A DNA stretch of 64,000 nt. Source: Euonymus europaeus (taxonomy: Eukaryota > Streptophyta > Magnoliopsida > Celastrales > Celastraceae). Shown piece by piece: positions 1 through 11,620 of the stretch. The position numbers and the translations under genes are program-made. The stretch lies in NCBI GenBank assembly GCA_963580455.1, contig OY756962.1, positions 14,216,001 to 14,280,000 of the forward strand, in the 5' to 3' direction. Position 1 is the first letter of the stretch. Every line of letters starts with the position of its first letter. The notes below the pieces were generated by a model. That model was not told where the DNA came from, searched no databases, and saw nothing but the letters and a program-made list of their open reading frames with translations.

Positions 1-1600
1 CCGTTAAAAGCCCCTCCATAGAGAGAGTTGAGCAACTTCGGACCATCTATGTTGCTCGATGTACAGTTTTTATTGTTTTTCTATGTCAAATTTTACGAGT
101 ATAAGCTTCCAAGTTAATTTCCATGCCGAAACACCAACTTTTTATCACAAATGGACAAAACCGTTAAAAGCTCCTCCCTAGAGAGAGTTGAGCAATTTCG
201 GACCAACAAAGTCGGTCGGGATACACTTGTTATTGTTCTTCTTTGTCAAATTTTACGAGTATAAGCTTCCTAGATTATTTCGATGCTAAAACACCATCTT
301 TCTATGACAAATGGACAAAAACGTTAAAAGCTCCTCCATAGAGAGAGTTGAGCAACTTCGGACCATCAAAGTTTCTCGGTGTACACTTTTTATTGTTCTT
401 CTATGTCAAATTTTACGCGTATAAGCTTCCAAGATTATTTCGATTCCAAATCACCAACTTTATATGAGAAATGGACAAAACCGTTAAAAGCTCCTCCATA
501 GAGAGAGTTGAGCAATTTCGAACCGTCAAAGTTGCTCGGTGTGCATTTTTTATGGTTCTTCTATGAGAAATTTTATAAGTAAGCTTCCTAGATTATTTCG
601 ATGCCAAAAAATGAACTTTTTATGACAAATGGACAAAACCGTTAAAAGCTCCTCCATAGAGAGAGTTTAGCAACTTCGGACCAACAAAGTTGCTCGGGAT
701 ACACTTTTTATTGTTCTTCTATGTCAAATTTTACGAGTATAAGCTTCCAAGATTATTTCGATGCCCAAACACCAACTTTTTTATCACAAATGGTCAAAAC
801 CGTTAAAAGCCCTTCCATAGAGAGTTGAGCAATTTCGGACCAACAAAGTCGCTCGGGATACACTTTTTATTGTTCTTCTTTGTCAAATTTTATGAGTATA
901 AGCTTCCTAGATTATTTCGATGCTAAAACACCATCTTTCTATGACAAATGGACAAAACCGTTAAAAGCTCCCACATAGAGAGATTTGAGCAACTTCGGAC
1001 CAACAAAGTTGCTCGGGATTCACTTTTTATTGCTCTTCTTTGTCAAATTTTACGAGTATAGGCTTCCTAGATTTTTTCGATGCTAAAACACCATCTTTCT
1101 ATGACAAATGGACAAAACCGTTAAAAGCCCCTCCATAGAGAGAGTTGAGAAACTTCGGACCATCAAAGTTTCTCGGTGTACACTTTTTATTGTACTTCTA
1201 TGTCAAATTTTACGAGTATAAGCTTCCAAGATTATTTCCATTCCAAAACACCAACTTTTTATCACAAATGGACAAAACCGTTAAAAGCTCCTACATAGAG
1301 AGAGTTGAGCAACTTCGGACCAGCAAAGTTCGTCGGGATACACTTTTTATTGTTCTTCTTTGTCAAATTTTACGAGTAGAAGCTTCCTAGATTATTTCTA
1401 TGCTAAAACATCATCTTTCTATGACAAATGGACAAAACCGTTAAAAGCCTCTCCATAGAGAGAGTTGAGAAACTTCGGACCATCAAAGTTTCTCGGTGTA
1501 CACTTTTTATTGTTCTTCTATGTCAAATTTTACGCGTATAAGCTTCCAAGATTATTTCGTTTCCAAATCACCAACTTTCTATCAGAAATGGACAAAACCG
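1..1600 (+). repeat. HOR block A, copy 1 (partial at window edge)
   Basis: About ten monomers that recur in the same order at 3,678-5,280 and 7,676-9,290 (shifts of 3,677-3,678 and then 3,998). Shared diagnostic changes are the CATCTATG spacer variant, the GGTCGGGATACACTTG monomer, a monomer shortened by 2 nt before HindIII (TATAAGTAAGCTTCC near 570), and a 4-nt loss in the CATAGAGAGTTGAGC monomer near 820. Small differences between copies, such as the T-run length near 775 against 4,450, show independent change since duplication. The left limit is the window edge. Confidence 0.85.
1147..1174. repeat. Inverted repeat, double-variant (compensated) form
   Basis: GAGAAACTT (1,147-1,155) and AAGTTTCTC (1,166-1,174) are again exact reverse complements, so both arms changed at the paired position compared with the consensus GAGCAACTT/AAGTTGCTC. 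The same doubly changed arms recur near 1,467, 1,787, 4,825, 5,945, 8,823, 9,143, 10,183 and 12,265. With one extra inner mismatch (CAATGTTTCTC) they recur near 2,267, 2,747, 5,145, 6,265 and 6,745. I found this form only in the first ~12.3 kb. Confidence 0.85.
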
Positions 1601-1760
1601 TTAAAAGCTCCTCCATAGAGAGAGTTGAGCAACTTCGAACCGTCAAAGTTGCTCGGTGTGCACTTTTTATTGTTCTTCTATGTGAAATTTTATGAGTATA
1701 AGCTTCCTAGATTATTTCTATTCTAAAACACCATCTTTCTATGACAAATGGACAAAACTG

Positions 1761-3200
1761 TTAAAAGCCTCTCCATAGAGAGAGTTGAGAAACTTCGGAC
1801 CATCAAAGTTTCTCGGTGTACACTTTTTATTGTTCTTCTATGTCAAATTTTACGCGTATAAGCTTCCAAGATTATTTCGTTTCCAAATCACCAACTTTCT
1901 ATGAGAAATGGACAAAACCGTTAAAAGCTCCTCCATAGAGAGAGTTGAGCAACTTCGGACCATCAATGTTGCTCGGTGTACACTTTTTATTGTTCTTCTA
2001 TGTCAAATTTTACGAGTATAAGCTTCGAAGATTATTTCGATTCCAAAACACCAACTTTTCATCACAAATGGACAAAACCGTTAAAAGTTCCTACATAGAG
2101 AGAGTTGAGCAACTTCGGACCAACAAAGTTCCTCGGGATACACTTTTTATTGTTCTTCTTTGTCAAATTTTACGAGTAGAAGCTTCCAAGATTATTTCTA
2201 TGCCAAAACACCATCTTTCTATGACAAATGGACAAAACCGTTAAAAGCCTCTCCATAGAGAGAGTTGAGAAACTTCGGACCATCAATGTTTCTCGGTGTA
2301 CACTTTTTATTGTTCTTCTATGTCAAATTTTACGCGTATAAGCTTCCAAGATTATTTCGTTTCCAAATCACCAACTTTCTATGAGAAATGGACAAAACCG
2401 TTAAAAGCTCCTCCATAGAGAGAGTTGAGCAACTTCGAACCATCAATGTTGCTCGGTGTACACTTTTCATTGTTCTTCTATGTCAAATTTTACGAGTATA
2501 AGCTTCCAAGATTATTTCGATTCCAAAACACCAACTTTTTATCACAAATGGACAAAACCGTTAAAAGTTCCTACATAGAGAGAGTTGAGCAACTTCGGAC
2601 CAACAAAGTTCCTCGGGATACACTTTTTATTGTTCTTCTTTGTCAAATTTTACGAGTAGAAGCTTCCTAGATTATTTCTATGCTAAAACACCATCTTTCT
2701 ATGACAAATGGACAAAACCGTTAAAAGCCTCTCCATAGAGAGAGTTGAGAAACTTCGGACCATCAATGTTTCTCGGTGTACACTTTTTATTGTTCTTCTA
2801 TGTCAAATTTTACGCGTATAAGCTTCCAAGATTATTTCGTTTCCAAATCACTAACTTTCTATGAGAAATGGACAAAACCGTTAAAAGCTCCTCCATAGAG
2901 AGAGTTGAGCAACTTCGAACCGTCAAAGTTGCTCGGTGTGCACTTTTTATTGTTCTTCTATGTGAAATTTTATGAGTATAAGCTTCCTAGATTATTTCGA
3001 TGCCAAAAAATGAACTTTTTACGACAAATGGACAAAACCGTTAAAAGCTCCTCCACAGAGAGAGTTGAGCAACTTCGGACCAACAAAGTTGCTCGGGATA
3101 CACTTTTTATTGTTCTTCTATGTCAAATTTTACGAGTATAAGCTTCCAAGATTATTTCGATGCCAAAACAGCAACTTTTTATCACAAATGGACAAAACCG
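1761..3200 (+). repeat. Trimeric sub-HOR, 480-bp period, three copies
   Basis: Monomers starting with AAAAGCCTCTCCATAG and carrying the GAGAAACTT arm recur near 1,761, 2,241 and 2,721, that is every 480 bp, each followed by a CAACTTTCTATGAGAAATGG monomer and (in the first two) by a GATTCCAAAACACCAAC monomer. The third copy ends differently, with the ATGAACTTTTTACGAC haplotype. A further half-step start lies at 1,441. Because 480 is divisible by three, the same spurious open frame reappears in register here. The arrangement recurs at about 5,780-7,200. Confidence 0.75.
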
Positions 3201-5300
3201 TTAAAAGCTCCTCCATAAAGAGAGTTGAGCAATTTCGGACCAACAAAGTTGCCCGGGATACACTTTTTATTGTTCTTTTATATCAAATTTTACGAGTATA
3301 AGCTTCCTAGATTATTTCGATGCTAAAACACCATCTTTCTATGACAAATGGACAAAACCGTTAAAAGCTCCTCTATAGAGAGAGTTGAGCAACTTCGGAC
3401 CATCTATGTTGCTCGGTGTACACTTTTTATTGTTCTTCTATGTCAAATTTTACGAGTATAAGCTTCCAAGATTATTTCGATGCCAAAACACCAACATTTT
3501 ATCACAAAAGGACAAAACCGTTAAAAGCTCCCACATAGAGAGATTTGAGCAACTTCGGACCAACAAAGTTGCTCGGGATTCACTTTTTATTGCTCTTCTT
3601 TGTCAAATTTTACGAGTATAGGCTTCCTAGATTTTTTCGATGCTAAAACACCATCTTTCTATGACAAATGGACAAAACCGTTAAAAGCCCCTCCATAGAG
3701 AGAGTTGAGCAACTTCGGACCATCTATGTTGCTCGGTGTACACTTTTTATTGTTCTTCTATGTCAAATTTTACGAGTATAAGCTTCCAAGTTAATTTCCA
3801 TGCCGAAACACCAACTTTTTATCACAAATGGACAAAACCGTTAAAAGCTCCTTCCTAGAGAGCGTTGAGCAATTTCGGACCAACAAAGTCGGTCGGGATA
3901 CACTTGTTATTGTTCTTCTTTGTCAAATTTTACGAGTATAAGCTTCCTAGATTATTTCGATGCTAAAACACCATCTTTCTATGACAAATGGACAAAAACG
4001 TTAAAAGCTCCTCCATAGAGAGAGTTGAGCAACTTCGGACCATCAAAGTTTCTCGTTGTACACTTTTTATTGTTCTTCTATGTCAAATTTTACGCGTATA
4101 AGCTTCCAAGATTATTTCGATTCCAAATCACCAACTTTATATGAGAAATGGACAAAACCGTTAAAAGCTCCTCCATAGAGAGAGTTGAGCAATTTCAAAC
4201 CGTCAAAGTTGCTCGGTGTGCATTTTTTATGGTTCTTCTATGAGAAATTTTATAAGTAAGCTTCCTAGATTATTTCGATGCCAAAAAATGAACTTTTTAT
4301 GACAAATGGACAAAACCGTTAAAAGCTCCTCCATAGAGAGAGTTGAGCAACTTCGGACCAACAAAGTTGCTCGGGATACACTTTTTATTGTTCTTCTATG
4401 TCAAATTTTACGAGTATAAGCTTCCAAGATTATTTCGATGCCCAAACACCAACTTTTTTTATCACAAATGGTCAAAACCGTTAAAAGCCCTTCCATAGAG
4501 AGTTGAGCAATTTCGGACCAACAAAGTCGCTCGGGATACACTTTTTATTGTTCTTCTTTGTCAAATTTTATGAGTATAAGCTTCCTAGATTATTTCGATG
4601 CTAAAACACCATCTTTCTATGACAAATGGACAAAACCGTTAAAAGCTCCCACATAGAGAGATTTGAGCAACTTCGGACCAACAAAGTTGCTCGGGATTCA
4701 CTTTTTATTGCTCTTCTTTGTCAAATTTTACGAGTATAGGCTTCCTAGATTTTTTCGATGCTAAAACACTATCTTTCTATGACAAATGGACAAAACCGTT
4801 AAAAGCCCCTCCATAGAGAGAGTTGAGAAACTTCGGACCATCAAAGTTTCTCGGTGTACACATTTTATTGTTCTTCTATGTCAAATTTTACGAGTATAAG
4901 ATTCCAAGATTATTTCCATTCCAAAACACCAACTTTTTATCACTAATGGACAAAACCGATAAAAGCTCCTACATAGAGAGAGTTGAGCAACTTCGGACCA
5001 ACAAAGTTCCTCGGGATACACTTTTTATTGTTCTTCTTTGTCAAATTTTACGAGTAGAAGCTTCCTAGATTATTTCTATGCTAAAACACCATCTTTCTAT
5101 GACAAATGGACAAAACCGTTAAAAGCCTCTCCATAGAGAGAGTTGAGAAACTTCGGACCATCAATGTTTCTCGGTGTACACTTTTTATTGTTCTTCTATG
5201 TCAAATTTTACGCGTATAAGCTTCCAAGATTATTTCGTTTCCAAATCACCAACTTTCTATGAGAAATGGACAAAACCGTTAAAAGCTCCTCCATAGAGAG
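2100..5300 (+). repeat. 25-monomer HOR segment, copy 1 (period 3,998 bp)
   Basis: This ~3.2-kb segment matches 6,100-9,300 with a constant shift of 3,998 nt, i.e. 25 monomers minus 2 nt. Landmarks in register include the ATAAAGAGAGTTGAGCAATT monomer (3,214 and 7,212), the CACATAGAGAGATTTGAGC monomers, the CATCTATG monomer (3,720 and 7,718) and the deletion monomer near 4,485 and 8,484. It contains block A copy 2. The two copies look almost identical by eye, with few point changes, so the duplication is young relative to monomer divergence. Confidence 0.85.
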
Positions 5301-5384
5301 AGTTGAGCAACTTCGGACCATCAATGTTGCTCGGTGTACACTTTTCATTGTTCTTCTATGTCAAATTTTACGAGTATAAGCTTC
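4525..5384 (+). repeat. 7-monomer duplication, copy 1 (period 1,120 bp)
   Basis: This stretch repeats at 5,645-6,504 with a shift of exactly 1,120 nt (seven monomers). Shared private markers are CTCCCACATAGAGAGATTTG (4,646 and 5,766), the CACTATCTTTCTATGAC monomer, the unusual GTACACATTTTATTG (T-run interrupted) and CAAAACCGATAAAAGC. After 5,384 the copies part: one goes on with the ATGAACTTTTTATGAC haplotype and the other with GATTCCAAAACACC, marking a recombination limit. Confidence 0.8.
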
Positions 5385-5644
5385 CTAGATTATTTCGATG
5401 CCAAAAAATGAACTTTTTATGACAAATGGACAAAACCGTTAAAAGCTCCCACATAGAGAGAGTTGAGCAACTTCGGACCAACAAAGTTGCTCGGGATACA
5501 CTTTTTATTGCTCTTCTTTGTCAAATTTTACGAGTATAAGCTTCCAAGATTATTTCGATGCCCAAACACCAACTTTCTATGACAAATGGACAAAACCGTT
5601 AAAAGCCCTTCCATAGAGAGAGTTGAGCAACTTCGGACCATCTA

Positions 5645-6504
5645 TGTCGCTCGGGATACACTTTTTATTGTTCTTCTTTGTCAAATTTTATGAGTATAAG
5701 CTTCCTAAATTATTTCGATGCTAAAACACCATCTTTCTATGACAAATGGACAAAACCGTTAAAAGCTCCCACATAGAGAGATTTGAGCAACTTCGGACCA
5801 ACAAAGTTGCTCGGGATTCACTTTTTATTGCTCTTCTTTGTCAAATTTTACGAGTATAGGCTTCCTAGATTTTTTCGATGCTAAAACACTATCTTTCTAT
5901 GACAAATGGACAAAACCGTTAAAAGCCCCTCCATAGAGAGAGTTGAGAAACTTCGGACCATCAAAGTTTCTCGGTGTACACATTTTATTGTTCTTCTATG
6001 TCAAATTTTACGAGTATAAGCTTCCAAGATTATTTCCATTCCAAAACACCAACTTTTTATCACTAATGGACAAAACCGATAAAAGCTCCTACATAGAGAG
6101 AGTTGAGCAACTTCGGACCAACAAAGTTCCTCGGGATACACTTTTTATTGTTCTTCTTTGTCAAATTTTACGAGTAGAAGCTTCCTAGATTATTTCTATG
6201 CTAAAACACCATCTTTCTATGACAAATGGACAAAACCGTTAAAAGCCTCTCCATAGAGAGAGTTGAGAAACTTCGGACCATCAATGTTTCTCGGTGTACA
6301 CTTTTTATTGTTCTTCTATGTCAAATTTTACGCGTATAAGCTTCCAAGATTATTTCGTTTCCAAATCACCAACTTTCTATGAGAAATGGACAAAACCGTT
6401 AAAAGCTCCTCCATAGAGAGAGTTGAGCAACTTCGGACCATCAATGTTGCTCGGTGTACACTTTTCATTGTTCTTCTATGTCAAATTTTACGAGTATAAG
6501 CTTC
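5645..6504 (+). repeat. 7-monomer duplication, copy 2 (period 1,120 bp)
   Basis: Second copy of the 1,120-bp unit seen at 4,525-5,384. It differs by a few substitutions, for example CTTCCTAAATT near 5,702 where copy 1 has CTTCCTAGATT, and AAGCTTCC near 6,020 where copy 1 has lost the HindIII site (AAGATTCC near 4,898). It sits between the two halves of the 3,998-bp HOR, so it is an internal expansion of that HOR. Confidence 0.78.
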
Positions 6505-9300
6505 CAAGATTATTTCGATTCCAAAACACCAACATTTTATCACAAATGGACAAAACCGTTAAAAGTTCCTACATAGAGAGAGTTGAGCAACTTCGGACCA
6601 ACAAAGTTCCTCGGGATACACTTTTTATTGTTCTTCTTTGTCAAATTTTACGAGTAGAAGCTTCCTAGATTATTTCTATGCTAAAACACCATCTTTCTAT
6701 GACAAATGGACAAAACCGTTAAAAGCCTCTCCATAGAGAGAGTTGAGAAACTTCGGACCATCAATGTTTCTCGGTGTACACTTTTTATTGTTCTTCTATG
6801 TCAAATTTTACGCGTATAAGCTTCCAAGATTATTTCGTTTCCAAATCACCAACTTTCTATGAGAAATGGACAAAACCGTTAAAAGCTCCTCCATAGAGAG
6901 AGTTGAGCAACTTCGAACCGTCAAAGTTGCTCGGTGTGCACTTTTTATTGTTCTTCTATGTGAAATTTTATGAGTATAAGCTTCCTAGATTATTTCGATG
7001 CCAAAAAATGAACTTTTTACGACAAATGGACAAAACCGTTAAAAGCTCCTCCACAGAGAGAGTTGAGCAACTTCGGACCAACAAAGTTGCTCGGGATACA
7101 CTTTTTATTGTTCTTCTATGTCAAATTTTACGAGTATAAGCTTCCAAGATTATTTCGATGCCAAAACAGCAACTTTTTATCACAAATGGACAAAACCGTT
7201 AAAAGCTCCTCCATAAAGAGAGTTGAGCAATTTCGGACCAACAAAGTTGCCCGGGATACACTTTTTATTGTTCTTTTATATCAAATTTTACGAGTATAAG
7301 CTTCCTAGATTATTTCGATGCTAAAACACCATCTTTCTATGACAAATGGACAAAACCGTTAAAAGCTCCTCTATAGAGAGAGTTGAGCAACTTCGGACCA
7401 TCAAAGTTGCTCGGTGTACACTTTTTATTGTTCTTCTATGTCAAATTTTACGAGTTTAAGCTTCCAAGATTATTTCGATGCCAAAACACCAACATTTTAT
7501 CACAAAAGGACAAAACCGTTAAAAGCTCCCACATAGAGAGATTTGAGCAACTTCGGACCAACAAAGTTGCTCGGGATTCACTTTTTATTGCTCTTCTTTG
7601 TCAAATTTTACGAGTATAGGCTTCCTAGATTTTTTCGATGCTAAAACACCATCTTTCTATGACAAATGGACAAAACCGTTAAAAGCCCCTCCATAGAGAG
7701 AGTTGAGCAACTTCGGACCATCTATGTTGCTCGGTGTACACTTTTTATTGTTCTTCTATGTCAAATTTTACGAGTATAAGCTTCCAAGTTAATTTCCATG
7801 CCGAAACACCAACTTTTTATCACAAATGGACAAAACCGTTAAAAGCTCCTTCCTAGAGAGAGTTGAGCAATTTCGGACCAACAAAGTCGGTCGGGATACA
7901 CTTGTTATTGTTCTTCTTTGTCAAATTTTACGAGTATAAGCTTCCTAGATTATTTCGATGCTAAAACACCATCTTTCTATGACAAATGGACAAAAACGTT
8001 AAAAGCTCCTCCATAGAGAGAGTTGAGCAACTTCGGACCATCAAAGTTTCTCGTTGTACACTTTTTATTGTTCTTCTATGTCAAATTTTACGCGTATAAG
8101 CTTCCAAGATTATTTCGATTCCAAATCACCAACTTTATATGAGAAATGGACAAAACCAATAAAAGCTCCTCCATAGAGAGAGTTGAGCAATTTCAAACCG
8201 TCAAAGTTGCTCGGTGTGCATTTTTTATGGTTCTTCTATGAGAAATTTTATAAGTAAGCTTCCTAGATTATTTCGATGCCAAAAAATGAACTTTTTATGA
8301 CAAATGGACAAAACCGTTAAAAGCTCCTCCATAGAGAGAGTTGAGCAACTTCGGACCAACAAAGTTGCTCGGGATACACTTTTTATTGTTCTTCTATGTC
8401 AAATTTTACGAGTATAAGCTTCCAAGATTATTTCGATGCCCAAACACCAACTTTTTTTATCACAAATGGTCAAAACCGTTAAAAGCCCTTCCATAGAGAG
8501 TTGAGCAATTTCGGACCAACAAAGTCGCTCGGGATACACTTTTTATTGTTCTTCTTTGTCAAATTTTATGAGTATAAGCTTCCTAGATTATTTCGATGCT
8601 AAAACACCATCTTTCTATGACAAATGGACAAAACCGTTAAAAGCTCCCACATAGAGAGATTTGAGCAACTTCGGACCAACAAAGTTGCTCGGGATTCACT
8701 TTTTATTGCTCTTCTTTGTCAAATTTTACGAGTATAGGCTTCCTAGATTTTTTCGATGCTAAAACACTATCTTTCTATGACAAATGGACAAAACCGTTAA
8801 AAGCCCCTCCATAGAGAGAGTTGAGAAACTTCGGACCATCAAAGTTTCTCGGTGTACACATTTTATTGTTCTTCTATGTCAAATTTTACGAGTATAAGCT
8901 TCCAAGATTATTTCCATTCCAAAACACCAACTTTTTATCACTAATGGACAAAACCGATAAAAGCTCCTACATAGAGAGAGTTGAGCAACTTCGGACCAAC
9001 AAAGTTCCTCGGGATACACTTTTTATTGTTCTTCTTTGTCAAATTTTACGAGTAGAAGCTTCCTAGATTATTTCTATGCTAAAACACCATCTTTCTATGA
9101 CAAATGGACAAAACCGTTAAAAGCCTCTCCATAGAGAGAGTTGAGAAACTTCGGACCATCAAAGTTTCTCGGTGTACACTTTTTATTGTTCTTCTATGTC
9201 AAATTTTACGCGTATAAGCTTCCAAGATTATTTCGTTTCCAAATCACCAACTTTCTATGAGAAATGGACAAAACCGTTAAAAGCTCCTCCATAGAGAGAG
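6100..9300 (+). repeat. 25-monomer HOR segment, copy 2 (period 3,998 bp)
   Basis: Copy of 2,100-5,300 shifted by 3,998 nt, including block A copy 3 (7,676-9,290). Differences noted are CATCAAAG in place of CATCTATG near 7,400, GAGTTTAAG in place of GAGTATAAG near 7,453, and AAAACCAATAAAAGC near 8,153. The copy ends where the GAGCAACTTCAAACCGTC monomer begins, shortly before the deletion junction at 9,361. Confidence 0.83.
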
Positions 9301-9342
9301 TTGAGCAACTTCAAACCGTCAAAGTTGCTCGGTGTGCACTTT

Positions 9343-9380
9343 TTATTGTTCTTCTATGTGAAATAAAAGCCCTTGCATAG
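9343..9380 (+). repeat. 74-bp intra-array deletion junction (truncated monomer)
   Basis: At about 9,361-9,368 the sequence jumps from the end of one unit (TCTATGTGAAAT) directly to AAAAGCCCTTGC, the middle of the next. The segment with the HindIII site and haplotype region is missing. Neighbouring HindIII sites are 246 bp apart (9,216 to 9,462) instead of 320, so 74 bp are lost. Only about 1 nt of microhomology is visible at the join. The join also separates two HOR domains: block A structure lies to the left and the 13-mer domain to the right. Confidence 0.9.
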
Positions 9381-9509
9381 AGAGAGTTGAGCAACTTCGG
9401 ACTATCAAAGTTGCTCGGTGTACACTTTTTATTATTCTTCTATGTCAAATTTTACGAGTATAAGCTTCCAAGATTATTTCGATGCCAAAACACCAGCTTT
9501 TTATCACAA

Positions 9510-10960
9510 ATGGTCAAAACCGTTAAAAGCTCCTCCATAGAGAGAGTTTAGAAACTTCGGACCATCAAAGTTGCTCGGTGTACACTTTTTATTGATCTTC
9601 TATGTCAAATTTTACGAGTTTAAGCTTCCAAGATTATTTCGATGCCAAAACACCAACATTTTATCACAAATGGACAAAACCGTTAAAAGCTCCTACATAG
9701 AGAGAGTTGAGCAACTTCGAACCAACAAAGTTGCTCGGGATACAGTTTTTATTGCGCTTCTTTGTCAAATTTTACGAGTATAGGCTTCCTAGATTTTTTC
9801 GATGCTAAAACACCATCTTTCTATGACAAATGGACAAAACCGTTAAAAGCCCCTCCATAGAGAGAGTTGAGCAACTTCGGTCCATCAATGTTGCTCGTTG
9901 TACACTTTTTATTGTTCTTCTATGTCAAATTTTACGAGTATAAGCTTCCAAGATTATTTCCATTCCAAAACACCAACTTTTTATCACAAATGGACAAAAC
10001 CGTTAAAAGCTCCTACATAGAGAGAGTTGAGCAACTTCGGACCAACAAAGTTCCTCGGGATACACTTTTTATTGTTCTCCTTTGTCAAATTTTACGAGTA
10101 GAAGCTTCCTAGATTATTTCTATGCTAAAACACCATCTTTCTATGACAAATGGACAAAACCGTTAAAAGCCTCTCCATAGAGAGAGTTGAGAAACTTCGG
10201 ACCATCAAAGTTTCTCGGTGTACACTTTTTATTGTTCTTCTATGTCAAATTTTACGCGTATAAGCTTCCAAGATTATTTCGTTTCCAAATCACCAACTTT
10301 CTATGAGAAATGGACAAAACCGTTAAAAGCTCCTCCAAAGAGAGAGTTGAGCAACTTCGAACCGTCAAAGTTGCTCGGTGTGCACTTTTTATTGTTCTTC
10401 TATGTGAAATTTTATGAGTATAAGCTTCCTAGATTATTTCGATGCCAAAAAATGAACTTTTTACGACAAATGGACAAAACCGTTAAAAGCTCCTCCACAG
10501 AGAGAGTTGAGCAACTTCGGACCAACAAAGTTGCTCGGGATACACTTTTTATTGTTCTTCTATGTCAAATTTTACGAGTATAAGCTTCCAAGATTATCTC
10601 GATGCCAAAACACCAACTTTTTATCACAAATGGACAAAACCGTTAAAAGCCCTTGCATAGAGAGAGTTGAGCAACTTCGGACAATCAAAGTTGCTCGGTG
10701 TACACTTTTTATTATTCTTCTATGTCAAATTTTACGAGTATAAGCTTCCAAGATTATTTCGATGCCAAAACACCAGCTTTTTATCACTAATGGTCAAAAC
10801 CGTTAAAAGCTCCTCCATAGAGAGAGTTGAGCAACTTCAGACCATCAAAGTTGCTCGGTGTACACTTTTTATTGATCTTCTATGTCAAATTTTACGAGTT
10901 TAAGCTTCCAAGATTATTTCGATTCCAAAACACCAACATTTTATCACAAATGAACAAAAC
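9510..10960 (+). repeat. 13-monomer HOR, copy 1 (period ~2,081 bp)
   Basis: Nine monomers that recur at 11,590-13,040 shifted by 2,080-2,082 nt. Markers are TTTTTATTGATCTTC with GAGTTTAAGC (9,590), GCTCGTTGTACAC (9,893), the CCTCTCCATAG and GAGAAACTT monomer (10,170), the ATGAACTTTTTACGAC monomer (10,452), and CCCTTGCATAG (10,650). The ACCAGCTTTTTATCAC haplotype (10,770 and 12,851) is also shared. Confidence 0.78.
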
Positions 10961-11620
10961 CGTTAAAAGCTCCTACATAGAGAGAGTTGAGCAACTTCGG
11001 TCCAACAAAGTTCCTCGGGATACACTTTTTATTGTTCTTCTTTGTCAAATTTTACGAGTAGAAGCTTCCTAGATTATTTCTGTGCTAAAACACCATCTTT
11101 CTATGACAAATGGACAAAACCGTTAAAATCCTCTCCATAGAGAGAGTTGAGCAACTTCGGACCATCAAAGTTTCTCGGTGTACATTTTTTATTGTTCTTC
11201 TATGTCAAATTTTACGCGTATAAGCTTCCAAGATTATTTCGTTTCCAAATCACCAACTTTCTATGAGAAATGGACAAAACCGTTAAAAGCTCCTCCATAG
11301 AGAGAGTTGAGCAACTTCGAACCGTCAAAGTTGCTCGGTGTGCACTTTTTATTGTTCTTCTATGTGAAATTTTATGAGTATAAGCTTCCTAGATTATTTC
11401 GATGCCAAAAAATGAACTTTTTACGACAAATGGACAAAACCGTTAAAAGCTCCTCCACAGAGAGAGTTGAGCAACTTCGGACCAACAAAGTTGCTCGGGA
11501 TACACTTTTTATTGTTCTTCTATGTCAAATTTTACGAGTATAAGCTTCCAAGATTATTTCGATGCCAAAACACCAACTTTTTATCACAAATGGTCAAAAC
11601 CGTTAAAAGCTCCTCCATAG
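10960..11620 (+). repeat. Four-monomer block shared with 14,320-14,980
   Basis: The monomer with GGTCCAACAAAGTTCCTCGG followed by TATTTCTGTGCTAAAAC (10,998 and 11,078) recurs at 14,358 and 14,438. The shift is 3,359-3,360 nt (21 monomers) through to the GGTCAAAACC monomer at 11,594 and 14,953. After that the copies part, CCATCAAAG against CCAACAAAGTTTCTCGGG. The GTGCTAAAAC change also occurs near 26,786, in the large duplicate of the second copy. Confidence 0.75.
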
